Source: Kribbella pittospori
Lineage (GTDB): Bacteria; Actinomycetota; Actinomycetes; Propionibacteriales; Kribbellaceae
Length of the DNA: 64,000 nucleotides
Reading direction: 5' to 3'
Assembly (NCBI RefSeq): GCF_004331465.1
Contig: NZ_SJKB01000010.1
Coordinates: 186,001 to 250,000, forward strand
Shown: one piece after another, positions 24,583 to 33,033 of the stretch
How the letters are laid out: the number at the start of each line of letters is the position of its first letter
Position numbering within the stretch: the first letter of the stretch is position 1
The notes under the pieces: model-generated
Seen by the model: only the letters and a program-made list of their open reading frames with translations
What the model was told of the DNA's origin: nothing
The model's database searches: none
Position numbers and translations under genes: made by a program

Positions 24583-25524
24583 TCAGCGGATGATGGACAG
24601 CCCGAACGGAGGGAACAGCGCGGGCTGGTGGAAGGCGAGAACGGCCGCGATACCGGCCTTGGTGAGGGTCAGGACCTTGATCGAATGCGCGTGATAGAGC
24701 CCGTCGCGACCGCGGATGTAGAGCGCGAACGCGGGCTGCCCGTTCGCCGACGTCTCGACCAGGATCCGGCGATCCGGACCGGGCCGCAGCTTCGAGTCCA
24801 GCAGCCGCAGTACGTCGTTCCGTCCGCTGAACCAGGTCGGGATCGGCGGCATCTCCCACCGGGCGTCCGCGGTGAACAGCGCCTCCAACGCGGCCAGATC
24901 CTTGTTCTCCATCGCGGCGGCGAACTGATCGAGCAACGCGCGCCGGAGCGGCTCGTCCGGCTCGCTGAGGTCCGCCTCGATCGGCCGGAGCCGGGCCAGT
25001 TCGGCCCGGGCGCGCTGCAGTGAACTGTTGACGGCAGCCGTGGTGGTGTCGAGCAGCGTCGCGACCTCGGCCGCCGGCCAGGTCAGCACCTCGCGCAGGA
25101 TCAGTACGGCGCGCTGCCGCGGCGGAAGGTGCTGCATCGCGGCGACCATCGCCAGCCGCAGGCTCTCCCGGTCGCCGACCACGGTGGCCGGGTCGGCGCC
25201 GAGCAGCAGGTCCGGAAACGGCTCTAGCCAGGTCACTTCCAGCGCGTACGGATGCAGCTCGTCCGGGTCGTTGCCGGGGGCACCGAGCGCGGACGGAACC
25301 ACCCGGCGGCTGCTGTGCTGGAGGAGGTTGAGGCACACGTTGGTCGCGATCCGGTAGAGCCAGGTCCGGACGCTCGAGCGGCCCTCGAAGTCCGCGTGTC
25401 CGCGCCAGGCCCGCAGGTACGTCTCCTGCACCGCGTCCTCGGCGTCGTGCAGCGAGCCGAGCATCCGGTAGCAGTGCGCGACCAGCTCGGCCCGGTGCTG
25501 CGCGAACTCCTCCTCGAGGTTCAT
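24583..25524 (-). CDS. ECF sigma factor with C-terminal SnoaL-like domain (SigX5/TIGR02960 type)
   Basis: 313 residues, ATG 25524. Region 2 is at about residues 8-75 (AHCYRMLGSLHDAEDAVQET), and region 4 at about 130-185 (LPPRQRAVLILREVLTWPAA). A SnoaL-like NTF2 fold follows, ending in PALFPPFGLS, typical of this group. In such sigma factors the extra domain modulates activity in place of a separate anti-sigma factor, and indeed none is encoded here. Its ATG overlaps the MFS stop (ATGA), so the transporter and sigma factor are co-translated. Confidence 0.88.
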   Translation of the reverse strand: MNLEEEFAQHRAELVAHCYRMLGSLHDAEDAVQETYLRAWRGHADFEGRSSVRTWLYRIATNVCLNLLQHSSRRVVPSALGAPGNDPDELHPYALEVTWLEPFPDLLLGADPATVVGDRESLRLAMVAAMQHLPPRQRAVLILREVLTWPAAEVATLLDTTTAAVNSSLQRARAELARLRPIEADLSEPDEPLRRALLDQFAAAMENKDLAALEALFTADARWEMPPIPTWFSGRNDVLRLLDSKLRPGPDRRILVETSANGQPAFALYIRGRDGLYHAHSIKVLTLTKAGIAAVLAFHQPALFPPFGLSIIR

Positions 25525-26915
25525 CCCACCTCCTCCATGGCCCTGGGCACGACCGGTCCGGCAGCCCGCCGGCGGGCGGTGATGCCGAGGCCCGAGAGTG
25601 CTCCGAGCAACGACAGTACGCCGCAGCCCGCGAGCGCCCGGGTGAAGCCGTGACCGGCGTACCCACCGGCGGATGCGAACACGGACCCGAGTACGGCGAC
25701 ACCGGCAGCGCCACCCAGTTGGCGGGTCATGCTGTAGATGCCTGCCGCCATTCCCACCGACTCGCGCGGCAGCGAACCGACGCTGGCGTTCTGCGTGGCC
25801 GGCATCGCCAGCGAGACACCGCAGCCCGTGATCACGAGTGGCACGATCAGTTCGTAGTACTCCACCGAGCCCTTGCTGATCTGGCTGACCCAGAGCATCC
25901 CGAGGGCCTGCAGACCGAGCCCGATCACGACCAGCGGTCGCTCACCCACGCGGTCCACCAGGCGACCCGCGATCGGGCCGACGATGAAGAGCGTGGCGGT
26001 CCAGGGCAGCAGCTTCAGCCCGGCCATGAACGGCCCGGAGCCGAGGACGACCTGCATGTACTGCGAGAGGAAGAACACCGCGCTGAACAGGGCGGCGCTG
26101 AGGAAGAAGCCGGCCGAGTTCGCCGCGCTGAAGGTCCGGTTGCGGAAGAACGTCAGCGGCACCATCGGGTGGTCGGTCCGGTTCTCCCGGACGGCGAAGG
26201 CGGCGAGCAGTACGACGCCGGCCGCGAACGACCCGAGCACCTCAGCACTCGACCAGCCCGAACCCTGACCGTGGACCACACCCCAGACCAGACCGAGGAC
26301 CGCGAGGCTGATCAGCACGGCGCCGGTCAGGTCGAGTCGCCGGATCGGGCCTTTGCTCTCCGGGATGTTGCGCAGTACCAACGGGATCGCGATCAGGCCG
26401 ACCGGGACGTTGATCCAGAAGATCCACTGCCAGGCCAGACCTTCGGTCACCGCGCCGCCGATCATCGGGCCGCCGAGCACCGCGAGGCCCGTCACTCCGC
26501 TGAACACACCGGTCGCCCAGCCTCGCCGTTCGGGCGGGAACGCCGCACCGAGCAACCCCATCGCCAGCGGCATCACCACGGCCGCACCGACGCCTTGGAT
26601 GGCGCGCGCCGCGATCAGCCACGGCAGTGAGGTGGCCAGCGCACAGGCCACCGATGCCAGCGTGAACAACACCAGACCACCGGCATACGTACGCCGTCGA
26701 CCCCAGCGGTCACCGATCGCGGCGGCGGTCATCAGAAGCATCGCGAAACTCAGGCCGTACGCGTTCACGGTCCACTCGAGCTGCTCGGCCGTGGCGCCGA
26801 GATCCGCCCGGATGGTGGTCAGCGCAGCCGCCACCACCAGCACGTCAAGGGCCACCATGACCGAGCCGATCGAGGCCAGTCCCAGCACCCATCGTTGTTG
26901 AGTCGTCGTCCGCAC
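25521..26915 (-). CDS. MFS drug exporter, DHA2 family
   Basis: 464 residues, GTG start with GGAGG at good spacing. Fourteen hydrophobic helices are expected. The motif A loop is GDRWGRRRTYAGG and motif C-like glycines are in VTGLAVLGGPMIGGAVTEG. The DHA2 group exports drugs and toxic metabolites by proton antiport. Co-transcription with an ECF sigma factor and a PEP-mutase-like enzyme suggests a stress response to a small toxic compound. A 15-bp palindrome lies 55 bp upstream. Confidence 0.9.
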   Translation of the reverse strand: MRTTTQQRWVLGLASIGSVMVALDVLVVAAALTTIRADLGATAEQLEWTVNAYGLSFAMLLMTAAAIGDRWGRRRTYAGGLVLFTLASVACALATSLPWLIAARAIQGVGAAVVMPLAMGLLGAAFPPERRGWATGVFSGVTGLAVLGGPMIGGAVTEGLAWQWIFWINVPVGLIAIPLVLRNIPESKGPIRRLDLTGAVLISLAVLGLVWGVVHGQGSGWSSAEVLGSFAAGVVLLAAFAVRENRTDHPMVPLTFFRNRTFSAANSAGFFLSAALFSAVFFLSQYMQVVLGSGPFMAGLKLLPWTATLFIVGPIAGRLVDRVGERPLVVIGLGLQALGMLWVSQISKGSVEYYELIVPLVITGCGVSLAMPATQNASVGSLPRESVGMAAGIYSMTRQLGGAAGVAVLGSVFASAGGYAGHGFTRALAGCGVLSLLGALSGLGITARRRAAGPVVPRAMEEVG

Positions 26916-26969
26916 AGGTCCTCCAGGGAAATTGCTGTCACCTGGGTAGACCGCGCGCGACCGCCGAAT

Positions 26970-26984
26970 TCATCGGTCCGATGA
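26970..26984. promoter_or_regulatory. 15-bp perfect palindrome upstream of the MFS-sigma operon
   Basis: TCATCGG-T-CCGATGA in the 183-bp region between the MFS gene and the RskA gene end. It is a candidate operator. No dedicated repressor gene is adjacent, so its binder is unknown. Confidence 0.4.
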
Positions 26985-27098
26985 GAAGGAATTTCTGAGC
27001 GTGGCTCAGCGTTCGGGCCGGGCCGCGACCTGGATGAGTGTCTGACCCGACCCTGCACCTCAGCCGAAGCCTCGTCCATGCGGCGACAGTAGCCGCCG

Positions 27099-27818
27099 TC
27101 AGGTCATCGGGATCGTCGCCGCGGCCGGCTGGGACGGCGTCGCGGAGCCGCCGGAGGGCTCGTTGGTGAGGCCGAAGGCGATCATGCCGGTGACCGAGCC
27201 GTCCAGCACCTGGGTGACGTCGCCCGCGGCAAGGCCGACCGAGTGAGCAGTCTTGGACGGGTCGATCATCCACAGCTGCCAGGTCCGGCCCGCCTGCAGC
27301 TTGGGCAGGTCGTTCAGTACGACGACCGCCTCGTCCGCGCTGGGAGACATGACGATGGTGGCCTGACCGCCACCGGCGACGGGGCCTCGGACGGTTCGCG
27401 CATCCGGCTGGGACAGTACGGCGGCGATCTGGTCGTTGGCCTGGACCGCGTCGGTCTTCTCGCGGTACTGGTCGATGGCAACTCCGCCGACACCGGCAAC
27501 CGCGAGCGCGGCCGCGGCGAGAGTCAGGACGGAACGACGGGTGAACCGCTTGCGCGCGGGCACGCCGCGGTGGCCGGCGACCAGCGGAGGTACCTGCCGA
27601 ACGTGGTCGATCGCGGCCAGGACGTTCGGCTTGAGCGTGGGCGGCGGCGGGGTCGCGACCTGGGTGGCGAGTTTGACCGCGGCCTCGCGGAGCTCGGCGA
27701 CCTCGGTGGCGCAGAAGGTGCAGCCGGCCAGATGAGCCTCGAACAAGGTCCGCTCGTCCTCGGGCAGCGCGTCGAGGACGTAGGGGCCGGTCAGAGTGTG
27801 CACGTCGGATTCGGTCAT
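27099..27818 (-). CDS. rskA: Anti-sigma-K factor RskA
   Basis: 239 residues. The N-terminal zinc-binding anti-sigma motif H-x3-C-x2-C is present (His29, Cys33, Cys36 in FEAHLAGCTFCATE). One transmembrane helix follows at about 96-115 (VLTLAAAALAVAGVGGVAI). The extracytoplasmic RskA domain includes VVLNDLPKLQAGRTWQLWMI. In mycobacteria RskA holds SigK until regulated proteolysis releases it. The ATG overlaps the sigma gene stop (ATGA), keeping the two proteins in balance. Confidence 0.92.
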   Translation of the reverse strand: MTESDVHTLTGPYVLDALPEDERTLFEAHLAGCTFCATEVAELREAAVKLATQVATPPPPTLKPNVLAAIDHVRQVPPLVAGHRGVPARKRFTRRSVLTLAAAALAVAGVGGVAIDQYREKTDAVQANDQIAAVLSQPDARTVRGPVAGGGQATIVMSPSADEAVVVLNDLPKLQAGRTWQLWMIDPSKTAHSVGLAAGDVTQVLDGSVTGMIAFGLTNEPSGGSATPSQPAAATIPMT

Positions 27819-28426
27819 GACGTACGCCCCTTTGTGGTTCCGAGGCAGTCGCGGAGACGGATCAGGCCGTCGCGCATTCTCGCCTTGATGGTCGGCAGCT
27901 TGGCATCCAGCCGCTGGGCGACCTCCGGATAGGTGTAGCCGTTGTAGTAGGCCAGGGTGATCGACTCGCGTTGCAGGTCGGTCAATGTGTCCAGGCAGCG
28001 CCGTACCTGCTCGGACTCGAGCCGGGTGGTGACGGTGTCGGCGACCTGGTCGAAGTCGACCTCGGCCGACCGCGCGCCGATCAGCTCGGTGCGGTCGGCG
28101 GCGGCCTGCTCGGACCGGACCCGGTCGACGGCCCGGCGGTGCGCGATGGTCAGGATCCACGCGTGCGCCGAGCCGCGGTGCGGATCGAACCGGGTGGCCG
28201 TCCGCCAGACGTCGATCATCACTTCCTGGGTGACCTCCTCCGACTGGGCCGGGTTGCGAAGGATCCGCCGTACCAGGCCGAACACCCAGGGCGTGACCCG
28301 GTCGTACAGCGCGCTGAAGGCTGCCGTGTCGCCGCCGGCGGCACGGGCCAGGAGATCGCCGTCGCTGACCTCGCCGGGCCGCGTCTGCGGCCCGGCCGGC
28401 CAGGGCAGTGCAGTCGGTTCGGTCAC
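27815..28426 (-). CDS. sigK: ECF RNA polymerase sigma factor SigK
   Basis: 203 residues, GTG 28426, starting 2 bp after the fasciclin gene stop. Region 2 spans about residues 35-105 (FSALYDRVTPWVFGLVRRIL, then VTQEVMIDVWRTATRFDP). Region 4 spans about 145-195, with the helix-turn-helix GYTYPEVAQRLDAKLPTIKA. Together with RskA next door and an MPT70/MPT83-like fasciclin lipoprotein, this is the SigK system known from mycobacteria. Promoter-like CCATCC/CCGAA pairs before the two upstream genes fit autoregulation of the locus. Confidence 0.92.
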   Translation of the reverse strand: MTEPTALPWPAGPQTRPGEVSDGDLLARAAGGDTAAFSALYDRVTPWVFGLVRRILRNPAQSEEVTQEVMIDVWRTATRFDPHRGSAHAWILTIAHRRAVDRVRSEQAAADRTELIGARSAEVDFDQVADTVTTRLESEQVRRCLDTLTDLQRESITLAYYNGYTYPEVAQRLDAKLPTIKARMRDGLIRLRDCLGTTKGRTS

Positions 28427-28428
28427 GG

Positions 28429-29082
28429 TCAGTTCGCCGGTGGCATCAGGACAGAGTCGATCAGATACACCGTAGCGTTGGCCGTCTTCACCCCACCACA
28501 GATGACGGACGCATTGTTGACCTTCAGGTTGTCGCCGGAGCCGGTGACCGTGACGTCCTGCTTCTCGACGGTGGCGTGCGTGCCCACCACCGCGGACGGG
28601 TCGAGCTGCCCGGGCACCACGTGGTAGGTGAGGATCTTGGTGAGCAGCGCGTCGTTCGTCTTCAGCGTGGTGATGGTGGCCGCCGGGATCTTCTTGAACG
28701 CGTCGTCGACCGGCGCGAACACCGTGAACTCGCCGCCGTTGAGCGTCGAGACCAGGTCGACCTTCGCGTTGAGCTTCCCGGACACGGCCGAGACCAGGGT
28801 GGTCAGCAGCGGGTTGCCGGACGCGGCGGTCGCGACCGGGGCGGCGGCCATGCCGTCGATCGAGCCGGCACCGGATGGGTTCGCCTTCGCGTAGTCGGCA
28901 CAGCCGGGGCCGACCAGGCCGGCCGAGGTGCTGTCCATCGACTTGCTGGCCGATGGCGTGCTCGCTGACGAGGCGGCGGAACTGTTGTTGCTGTTGTTGT
29001 CGTCGCTGCCACACGCTGCCGTCGCGAGGACGAGAGCCAGTGCGGACACGGCGAGACCGGCGCGGACGAGGTACTTGGGCAT
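28429..29082 (-). CDS. Fasciclin-domain lipoprotein (MPT83-like)
   Basis: 217 residues. A lipoprotein signal ends in LATAAC with Cys24 lipidated, then a Ser/Asn linker. The FAS1 domain (about 80-217) has the H1 motif GGEFTVFAPVDDAFKKIP and the H2-like YHVVPGQLDP. Such proteins act in adhesion or matrix contact at the cell surface. In mycobacteria the homologues MPT70 and MPT83 are the main SigK targets; here the gene is directly upstream of sigK, with a matching promoter-like sequence about 40 bp before its start. Confidence 0.9.
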   Translation of the reverse strand: MPKYLVRAGLAVSALALVLATAACGSDDNNSNNSSAASSASTPSASKSMDSTSAGLVGPGCADYAKANPSGAGSIDGMAAAPVATAASGNPLLTTLVSAVSGKLNAKVDLVSTLNGGEFTVFAPVDDAFKKIPAATITTLKTNDALLTKILTYHVVPGQLDPSAVVGTHATVEKQDVTVTGSGDNLKVNNASVICGGVKTANATVYLIDSVLMPPAN

Positions 29083-29121
29083 GACAGGTTCGCTTTCTCG
29101 AAGGGGACACTGACACCGGTA

Positions 29122-29148
29122 CTTCGGTGCCGCCGTGGCCCCGGATGG
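29122..29148 (-). promoter_or_regulatory. SigK-type promoter before the fasciclin gene
   Basis: On the minus strand, CCATCC (29148-29143), a 15-bp spacer, and CCGAAG (29127-29122). The hexamers closely match those I recall for mycobacterial SigK (CCATCC and CCGAAT), where the spacer is given as slightly longer. The start codon at 29082 is 39 bp downstream. Confidence 0.6.
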
Positions 29149-29155
29149 GTGGGAA

Positions 29156-30700
29156 TTACTCGACCGTCACGACCGTGTTGTGCAGGCCGCTGGAACCGTT
29201 CGGACGCGGTGCGGCCCGCTGCGCTGTCTGCAGGTTGCCGTCGCCGTCGGTCGCCCGGACGGTGAGTTTGTGGTTGCCGGGCGTCGCGTCCCAGCGGAAC
29301 GTCCACTGCCGCCAGGTGTCGATGGTGTCCTCGGCCGCGAGCGTCGCCTCCTGCCACGCGCCGCTGTCCACCTGCACCTCGACCTTGCGGATGCCGCGCT
29401 GCTGCGCCCACGCGACCCCGGCGGCGACCGCCGGCCCCGCCTTGATCGTCGCGAAACCCTTGGGTACGTCGATCCGCGACGCGGTCTTGACCGGGGCCTC
29501 GACGGACCAGCCCCGGTCGGTCCAGTAGGCGCTGAAGTCCTGGAACCGGGTGACCTCGAAGTCGACGATCCACTTGGTCGCCGACACGAAGCCGTACAGC
29601 CCCGGCACGACCATTCGCACCGGGAACCCGTGCTCGAACGGGAGCGGTTCGCCGTTCATCGCGACCGCGAAGATCGCGTCGCGTCCGTCGGTGAGCGCGC
29701 TGAGCGGCGTACCGATCGTCAGTCCGTCGATGCTGGTGGACTTCACCGCGTCGGCGCCGTTCCGGACACCGGCCTCGGCGAGGATGTCGGCGATCGGTAC
29801 GCCGATCCAGCGCGCGGTGCTGACGTACGGGCCGCCAACCTCGTTGGACACGCAGGTCAGCGTGATGTCGCGCTCGATCAGCCGGCGTTCCACCAGGTCG
29901 CCGAGCGAGAGCCGGACTTCCTTGTTCACCATGCCGTGGATCCGCAGCTCCCAGTCGTCCGGGTCGATCCGCGGTACTTGCAGCAAGGTGTCGACCCGAT
30001 AGAACCTCGCGTTCGGCGTGACGAACCGAGACACCCCAGGTACGTCGGCCTGCACGCCGGCTGGGAGTGGCCCGGCGGCATCCGCCGGGGTCGGCACGCG
30101 GAACTTGGCGCGCACCGCATCACCAGGCCCGAACGACGCGACCCTCGTCGTCGACCACGCCGCAGCCCCGGCCACCGCCAATCCAGCCACGGTCACCAGG
30201 AATCGCCGCCGATCGAACCCCTCCGGCTGCTCCGCCTCGGTCTTCGGTCGTGGCGCCCGAACAACCAGTGCCATGGCCAGCACCGCCACCACCAGCGTGA
30301 CAATTGCCGGCAGCAACCGATCCACAACGCCATCGGCAGCCGACCGCCCGAACGCCGCGAACACCACCCCGACAACCCCAAGCCCCGCGGCGATCCCAAC
30401 CGCCACGCCTGTCCGCCGTCGGCTGTTTCCCATGCCTATGGCGCCGGCTGTGGCGGCTACCAGCGCAAGGACCACGCAGATGCCGGCTCGGAGGAGGGGA
30501 CGATCCGCGGTACCCAGCTCTCGGACGGCGAAGTCCTTGACCGGGCCGGGAGACCAATCGATGACCTGTACGCCGACCGCGTCGACCGGCCACGGACCGC
30601 CAGTCACGGCCGCCACGAGGTAGCCGACCGACAAGGCGGCACCGGCCGCGACGACTCCGCCAACCGCACCTGCTGCCTGCCGACCTCGCGACGTACCCAT
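29156..30700 (-). CDS. Membrane-anchored molybdopterin oxidoreductase (sulfite oxidase family)
   Basis: 514 residues from ATG 30700. Four hydrophobic helices lie in residues 10-150, then FDRRRFLVTVAGLAVAGAAA, a Tat-like or anchoring segment. The extracytoplasmic Moco domain has the cofactor Cys in ITLTCVSNEVGG (Cys283), and a C-terminal dimerisation domain (VEVQVDSGAWQEA and onward). The family oxidises or reduces sulfur or nitrogen compounds, or repairs methionine sulfoxide. It is first in the series leading to the fasciclin, sigK and rskA genes and has the same promoter-like hexamers right at its start. Confidence 0.88.
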   Translation of the reverse strand: MGTSRGRQAAGAVGGVVAAGAALSVGYLVAAVTGGPWPVDAVGVQVIDWSPGPVKDFAVRELGTADRPLLRAGICVVLALVAATAGAIGMGNSRRRTGVAVGIAAGLGVVGVVFAAFGRSAADGVVDRLLPAIVTLVVAVLAMALVVRAPRPKTEAEQPEGFDRRRFLVTVAGLAVAGAAAWSTTRVASFGPGDAVRAKFRVPTPADAAGPLPAGVQADVPGVSRFVTPNARFYRVDTLLQVPRIDPDDWELRIHGMVNKEVRLSLGDLVERRLIERDITLTCVSNEVGGPYVSTARWIGVPIADILAEAGVRNGADAVKSTSIDGLTIGTPLSALTDGRDAIFAVAMNGEPLPFEHGFPVRMVVPGLYGFVSATKWIVDFEVTRFQDFSAYWTDRGWSVEAPVKTASRIDVPKGFATIKAGPAVAAGVAWAQQRGIRKVEVQVDSGAWQEATLAAEDTIDTWRQWTFRWDATPGNHKLTVRATDGDGNLQTAQRAAPRPNGSSGLHNTVVTVE

Positions 30701-30707
30701 GCACCTG

Positions 30708-30734
30708 GTTCGGCGACGCGCACCGCTCGGATGG
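30708..30734 (-). promoter_or_regulatory. SigK-type promoter before the molybdopterin oxidoreductase gene
   Basis: On the minus strand, CCATCC (30734-30729), a 15-bp spacer, and CCGAAC (30713-30708), the same spacing as the copy at 29122-29148. Only 7 bp separate the second hexamer from the ATG, so the transcript would be leaderless. Confidence 0.6.
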
Positions 30735-30857
30735 GCGGTTGGCGACAACTGGCCACCTGAGATCGCCTGGACCCCGCCGCGGGTAACGTCAGCGAGCGAC
30801 ATCGAGGAGGCGCGTCGCCATTCGGGGTGGGCGTGCTCGGGGAAAGGGTGTGGAGAC

Positions 30858-31478
30858 GTGCTTCGCAGGGTGATCAGCGGTGTAATCGTGGCCGGGGTGG
30901 TTGGGGTGACTCAGGCCGGAACGTCGGCCGTCGCTGCGCCGGCTGCAACGGTCCCGGCTCAGGGATCGACGCAGACGGCCGTGCTTCACAAGGCGCCGGT
31001 GCGGCTCGACGGCCTGACCGAGCTGGTCATCCGCCGGATCGAGGTAGGCGACGAGGTGGCCGCGTCGAAGTACTTCAGTGGGAAGCCGGTCGAGGACCCG
31101 GTCCGGGAGCAGCAGATCATCGATTCGGTCCGGGCATCCGCCGTACAGCTGGGGATCGACCCGGATTCGACGGCCGCCTTCTTCCAGGCGCAGATCGAGG
31201 CCAGCAAGGTCGTGCAGCGCGGGCTGCTCGCCAAGTGGGCCGCCGATCCCTCATCCACTCCGACCAGCGGTCCGGACCTGGACGCCGTACGTCAGGAGCT
31301 CGACGAGCTGACCACGGGTTTGCTGACCGAGCTGGTCCGCGTCGACCACCTCCGGCACACCGGCCTGGCCTGCGACGTCTCCTTGCTGGTAGCAACGACG
31401 ACTGGCGCGGCCAAGCACCACTTCGACCGCCTCCACCGGCAGGCTCTGGCCGTCGGCACCGCAACGGTCTGCGGATGA
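30858..31478 (+). CDS. Secreted chorismate mutase (AroQ-gamma type)
   Basis: 206 residues from GTG 30858. A signal peptide (about 1-32, hydrophobic core ISGVIVAGVVGV, ending near AVAAPAA) precedes an all-helical domain. The domain matches exported chorismate mutases: LVIRRIEVGDEVAASKYFSG, DPVREQQIIDSVRASA and FFQAQIEASKVVQRGLLAKW supply the Arg, Lys and Gln residues that bind chorismate. Exported AroQ converts chorismate to prephenate outside the cytoplasm for an unclear purpose. Its TGA overlaps the next gene's ATG (ATGA). Confidence 0.88.
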   Translation: MLRRVISGVIVAGVVGVTQAGTSAVAAPAATVPAQGSTQTAVLHKAPVRLDGLTELVIRRIEVGDEVAASKYFSGKPVEDPVREQQIIDSVRASAVQLGIDPDSTAAFFQAQIEASKVVQRGLLAKWAADPSSTPTSGPDLDAVRQELDELTTGLLTELVRVDHLRHTGLACDVSLLVATTTGAAKHHFDRLHRQALAVGTATVCG

Positions 31479-31999
31479 GCCTGGTGTCTGCTCTGGTGCT
31501 CTCGGGTCCGCCCGGGGTCGGGAAGAGCATGGTCGGCTGGCGGGTCTTCGATCGGTGTACCGATCTCGGGCAGGATCCGGCGTTGGTGGATCTCGACCTG
31601 ATGGGTGCGGCCTGGCCCGCTCCGCCGGACGATCCGCATCAAGCGCGGCTGAAGGCGACGAACCTGGCGGCGGTGTGGTCGAACTACCGCGCCGCCGGCA
31701 GTCGTCGGCTGATCATCGCGGGGGTTGTGGAGGACGAGGGCGAGCGGAAGCTGTTGGAGGTGGCCACGGGCGGAGCGGTGGTCATCTGCCGGCTGGAGGC
31801 GCCGGACGATGAGCTGGCGCAGCGGATCCTCGGCCGCGGTCGAGAGGGTGGCGCCGACGTCGCCAGGTTGGTGGCCCGCGCGGTCGAGCTGTCCGCCCAG
31901 CTCGCCGCTCACGACGTCAGCGACTACTCGGTCGGCACCGGAGGTCGCACGATCGACGAGGTCGCCGACGAGGTACTCGCGCGCTGGGACAAGCCTTAG
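31475..31999 (+). CDS. P-loop NTPase (small-molecule kinase-like)
   Basis: 174 residues. Walker A is GPPGVGKS at about residues 11-18. PALVDLDLMG may supply the Walker B or substrate Asp, and the lid region is RILGRGREGG. The size and layout recall adenylate-kinase-like or APS-kinase-like proteins without a substrate signature. It is translationally coupled to the secreted chorismate mutase gene by ATGA overlap. The stop interlocks with the convergent dehydrogenase gene in TTAG (31996-31999). Confidence 0.8.
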   Translation: MSLVSALVLSGPPGVGKSMVGWRVFDRCTDLGQDPALVDLDLMGAAWPAPPDDPHQARLKATNLAAVWSNYRAAGSRRLIIAGVVEDEGERKLLEVATGGAVVICRLEAPDDELAQRILGRGREGGADVARLVARAVELSAQLAAHDVSDYSVGTGGRTIDEVADEVLARWDKP

Positions 32000-33000
32000 G
32001 CCATCCGGGCGAGACCAGCTTCGGTGAGCTCGTACTGCAGCGGCGATCCGGCGACGTACCGCTCGATCTCGGACGCCACGATCGTGCCCATCTCGAGGTA
32101 GCACTCGACCGTCCCGGCGGCCCGGTGTGGAGTGAGTACGACGTTCGGAAGTCCTCGGAGCGGGCTGTCCAGCGGCAACGGTTCCTCGTCGAACACGTCG
32201 AGGGCCGCGTCGATCCGGCCGGTCCGCAGTTCGGCGAGCAACGCATCCGAGTCGACCAGCCAGGAGCGCGCGGTGTTGACCAGCGCCGAGCCGTCCGGCA
32301 TCAGCGCCAGCTCGCGGGTCCCGATCATCTGGCGCGTCTCTGGCAGCGTCGGCGCGTGCAGAGCAACCACCCGGCTGGTCCGCAGCAGTTCGTCCAGGTC
32401 CATCCGCCGTACGCCGAGCTCTGTCGCGCGCTCCTCGGTCAGATACGGGTCGTAGACAACGACATCGGCGCCGAGGGCAACGACCATCGCGATGTACTCG
32501 ACGCCGGTCCGGGAGGCGCCGACGACCCCGATCCGGGAGCCGGTGATGCCATGCTGCGGAGGCGTGTCGATCGCGCCCACCCACGCCGCGCCACTGTGCA
32601 TCGCGCGGTCGAACCGATGGATCCGGTGCAGCATCATCAGCGTGAACGCCAGCGAGACCTCGGCCACCGGCCGCGCCATCGCCTGCCCGGCCTGCGTCAG
32701 CCGGATGCCACGCCGGAACACCTCGTCCGTGACGAAGTGCTTCACCGAGGACGCGCTGTACGCGATCAACCGCAACCGCGGCGCGTGCGCAAGCACCTCA
32801 GCAGTCAGCGGCGTCGCACCCCACGACGGAATCAGTACGTCGGTCTCGGGCAACGCGTCCACCAGCGCCTCGGCGTCACCGGGATCGTCAAGCATCACAA
32901 GCTCACCGAGCTTCTCCAGCCGCGCGACGCTCTCGTCCGAGAACACCATCGACCGGAACGACGGCGTAGCCACCAGCAACATCCGAACCCCATCACGCAT
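31996..33000 (-). CDS. D-isomer 2-hydroxyacid dehydrogenase family protein
   Basis: 334 residues. ATG 33000 is preferred over ATG 32982 because TACTAT lies exactly 6 bp before it, suggesting a leaderless transcript. The NAD-binding fold has RIGVVGASRTG, in place of the usual GxGxxG, with the acceptor Asp in VVVYDPYL. Catalytic Arg, Glu and His are expected in VNTARSWLVD, DVFDEEPLP and LTPHRAAGT. Members oxidise or reduce 2-hydroxy acids such as phosphoglycerate or glyoxylate; the substrate is unknown. It is divergent from the DUF664 gene across 33 bp. Confidence 0.86.
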   Translation of the reverse strand: MRDGVRMLLVATPSFRSMVFSDESVARLEKLGELVMLDDPGDAEALVDALPETDVLIPSWGATPLTAEVLAHAPRLRLIAYSASSVKHFVTDEVFRRGIRLTQAGQAMARPVAEVSLAFTLMMLHRIHRFDRAMHSGAAWVGAIDTPPQHGITGSRIGVVGASRTGVEYIAMVVALGADVVVYDPYLTEERATELGVRRMDLDELLRTSRVVALHAPTLPETRQMIGTRELALMPDGSALVNTARSWLVDSDALLAELRTGRIDAALDVFDEEPLPLDSPLRGLPNVVLTPHRAAGTVECYLEMGTIVASEIERYVAGSPLQYELTEAGLARMA

Positions 33001-33006
33001 GGCCAG

Positions 33007-33027
33007 ATAGTAGCCACCACGTAGGAT
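33007..33027. promoter_or_regulatory. Back-to-back minus-10 boxes for two leaderless genes
   Basis: TACTAT on the minus strand (33012-33007) and TAGGAT on the plus strand (33022-33027) each sit exactly 6 bp before a start codon (33000 minus, 33034 plus). The two promoters therefore overlap face to face in a 33-bp gap. Confidence 0.45.
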
Positions 33028-33033
33028 CCGGGG

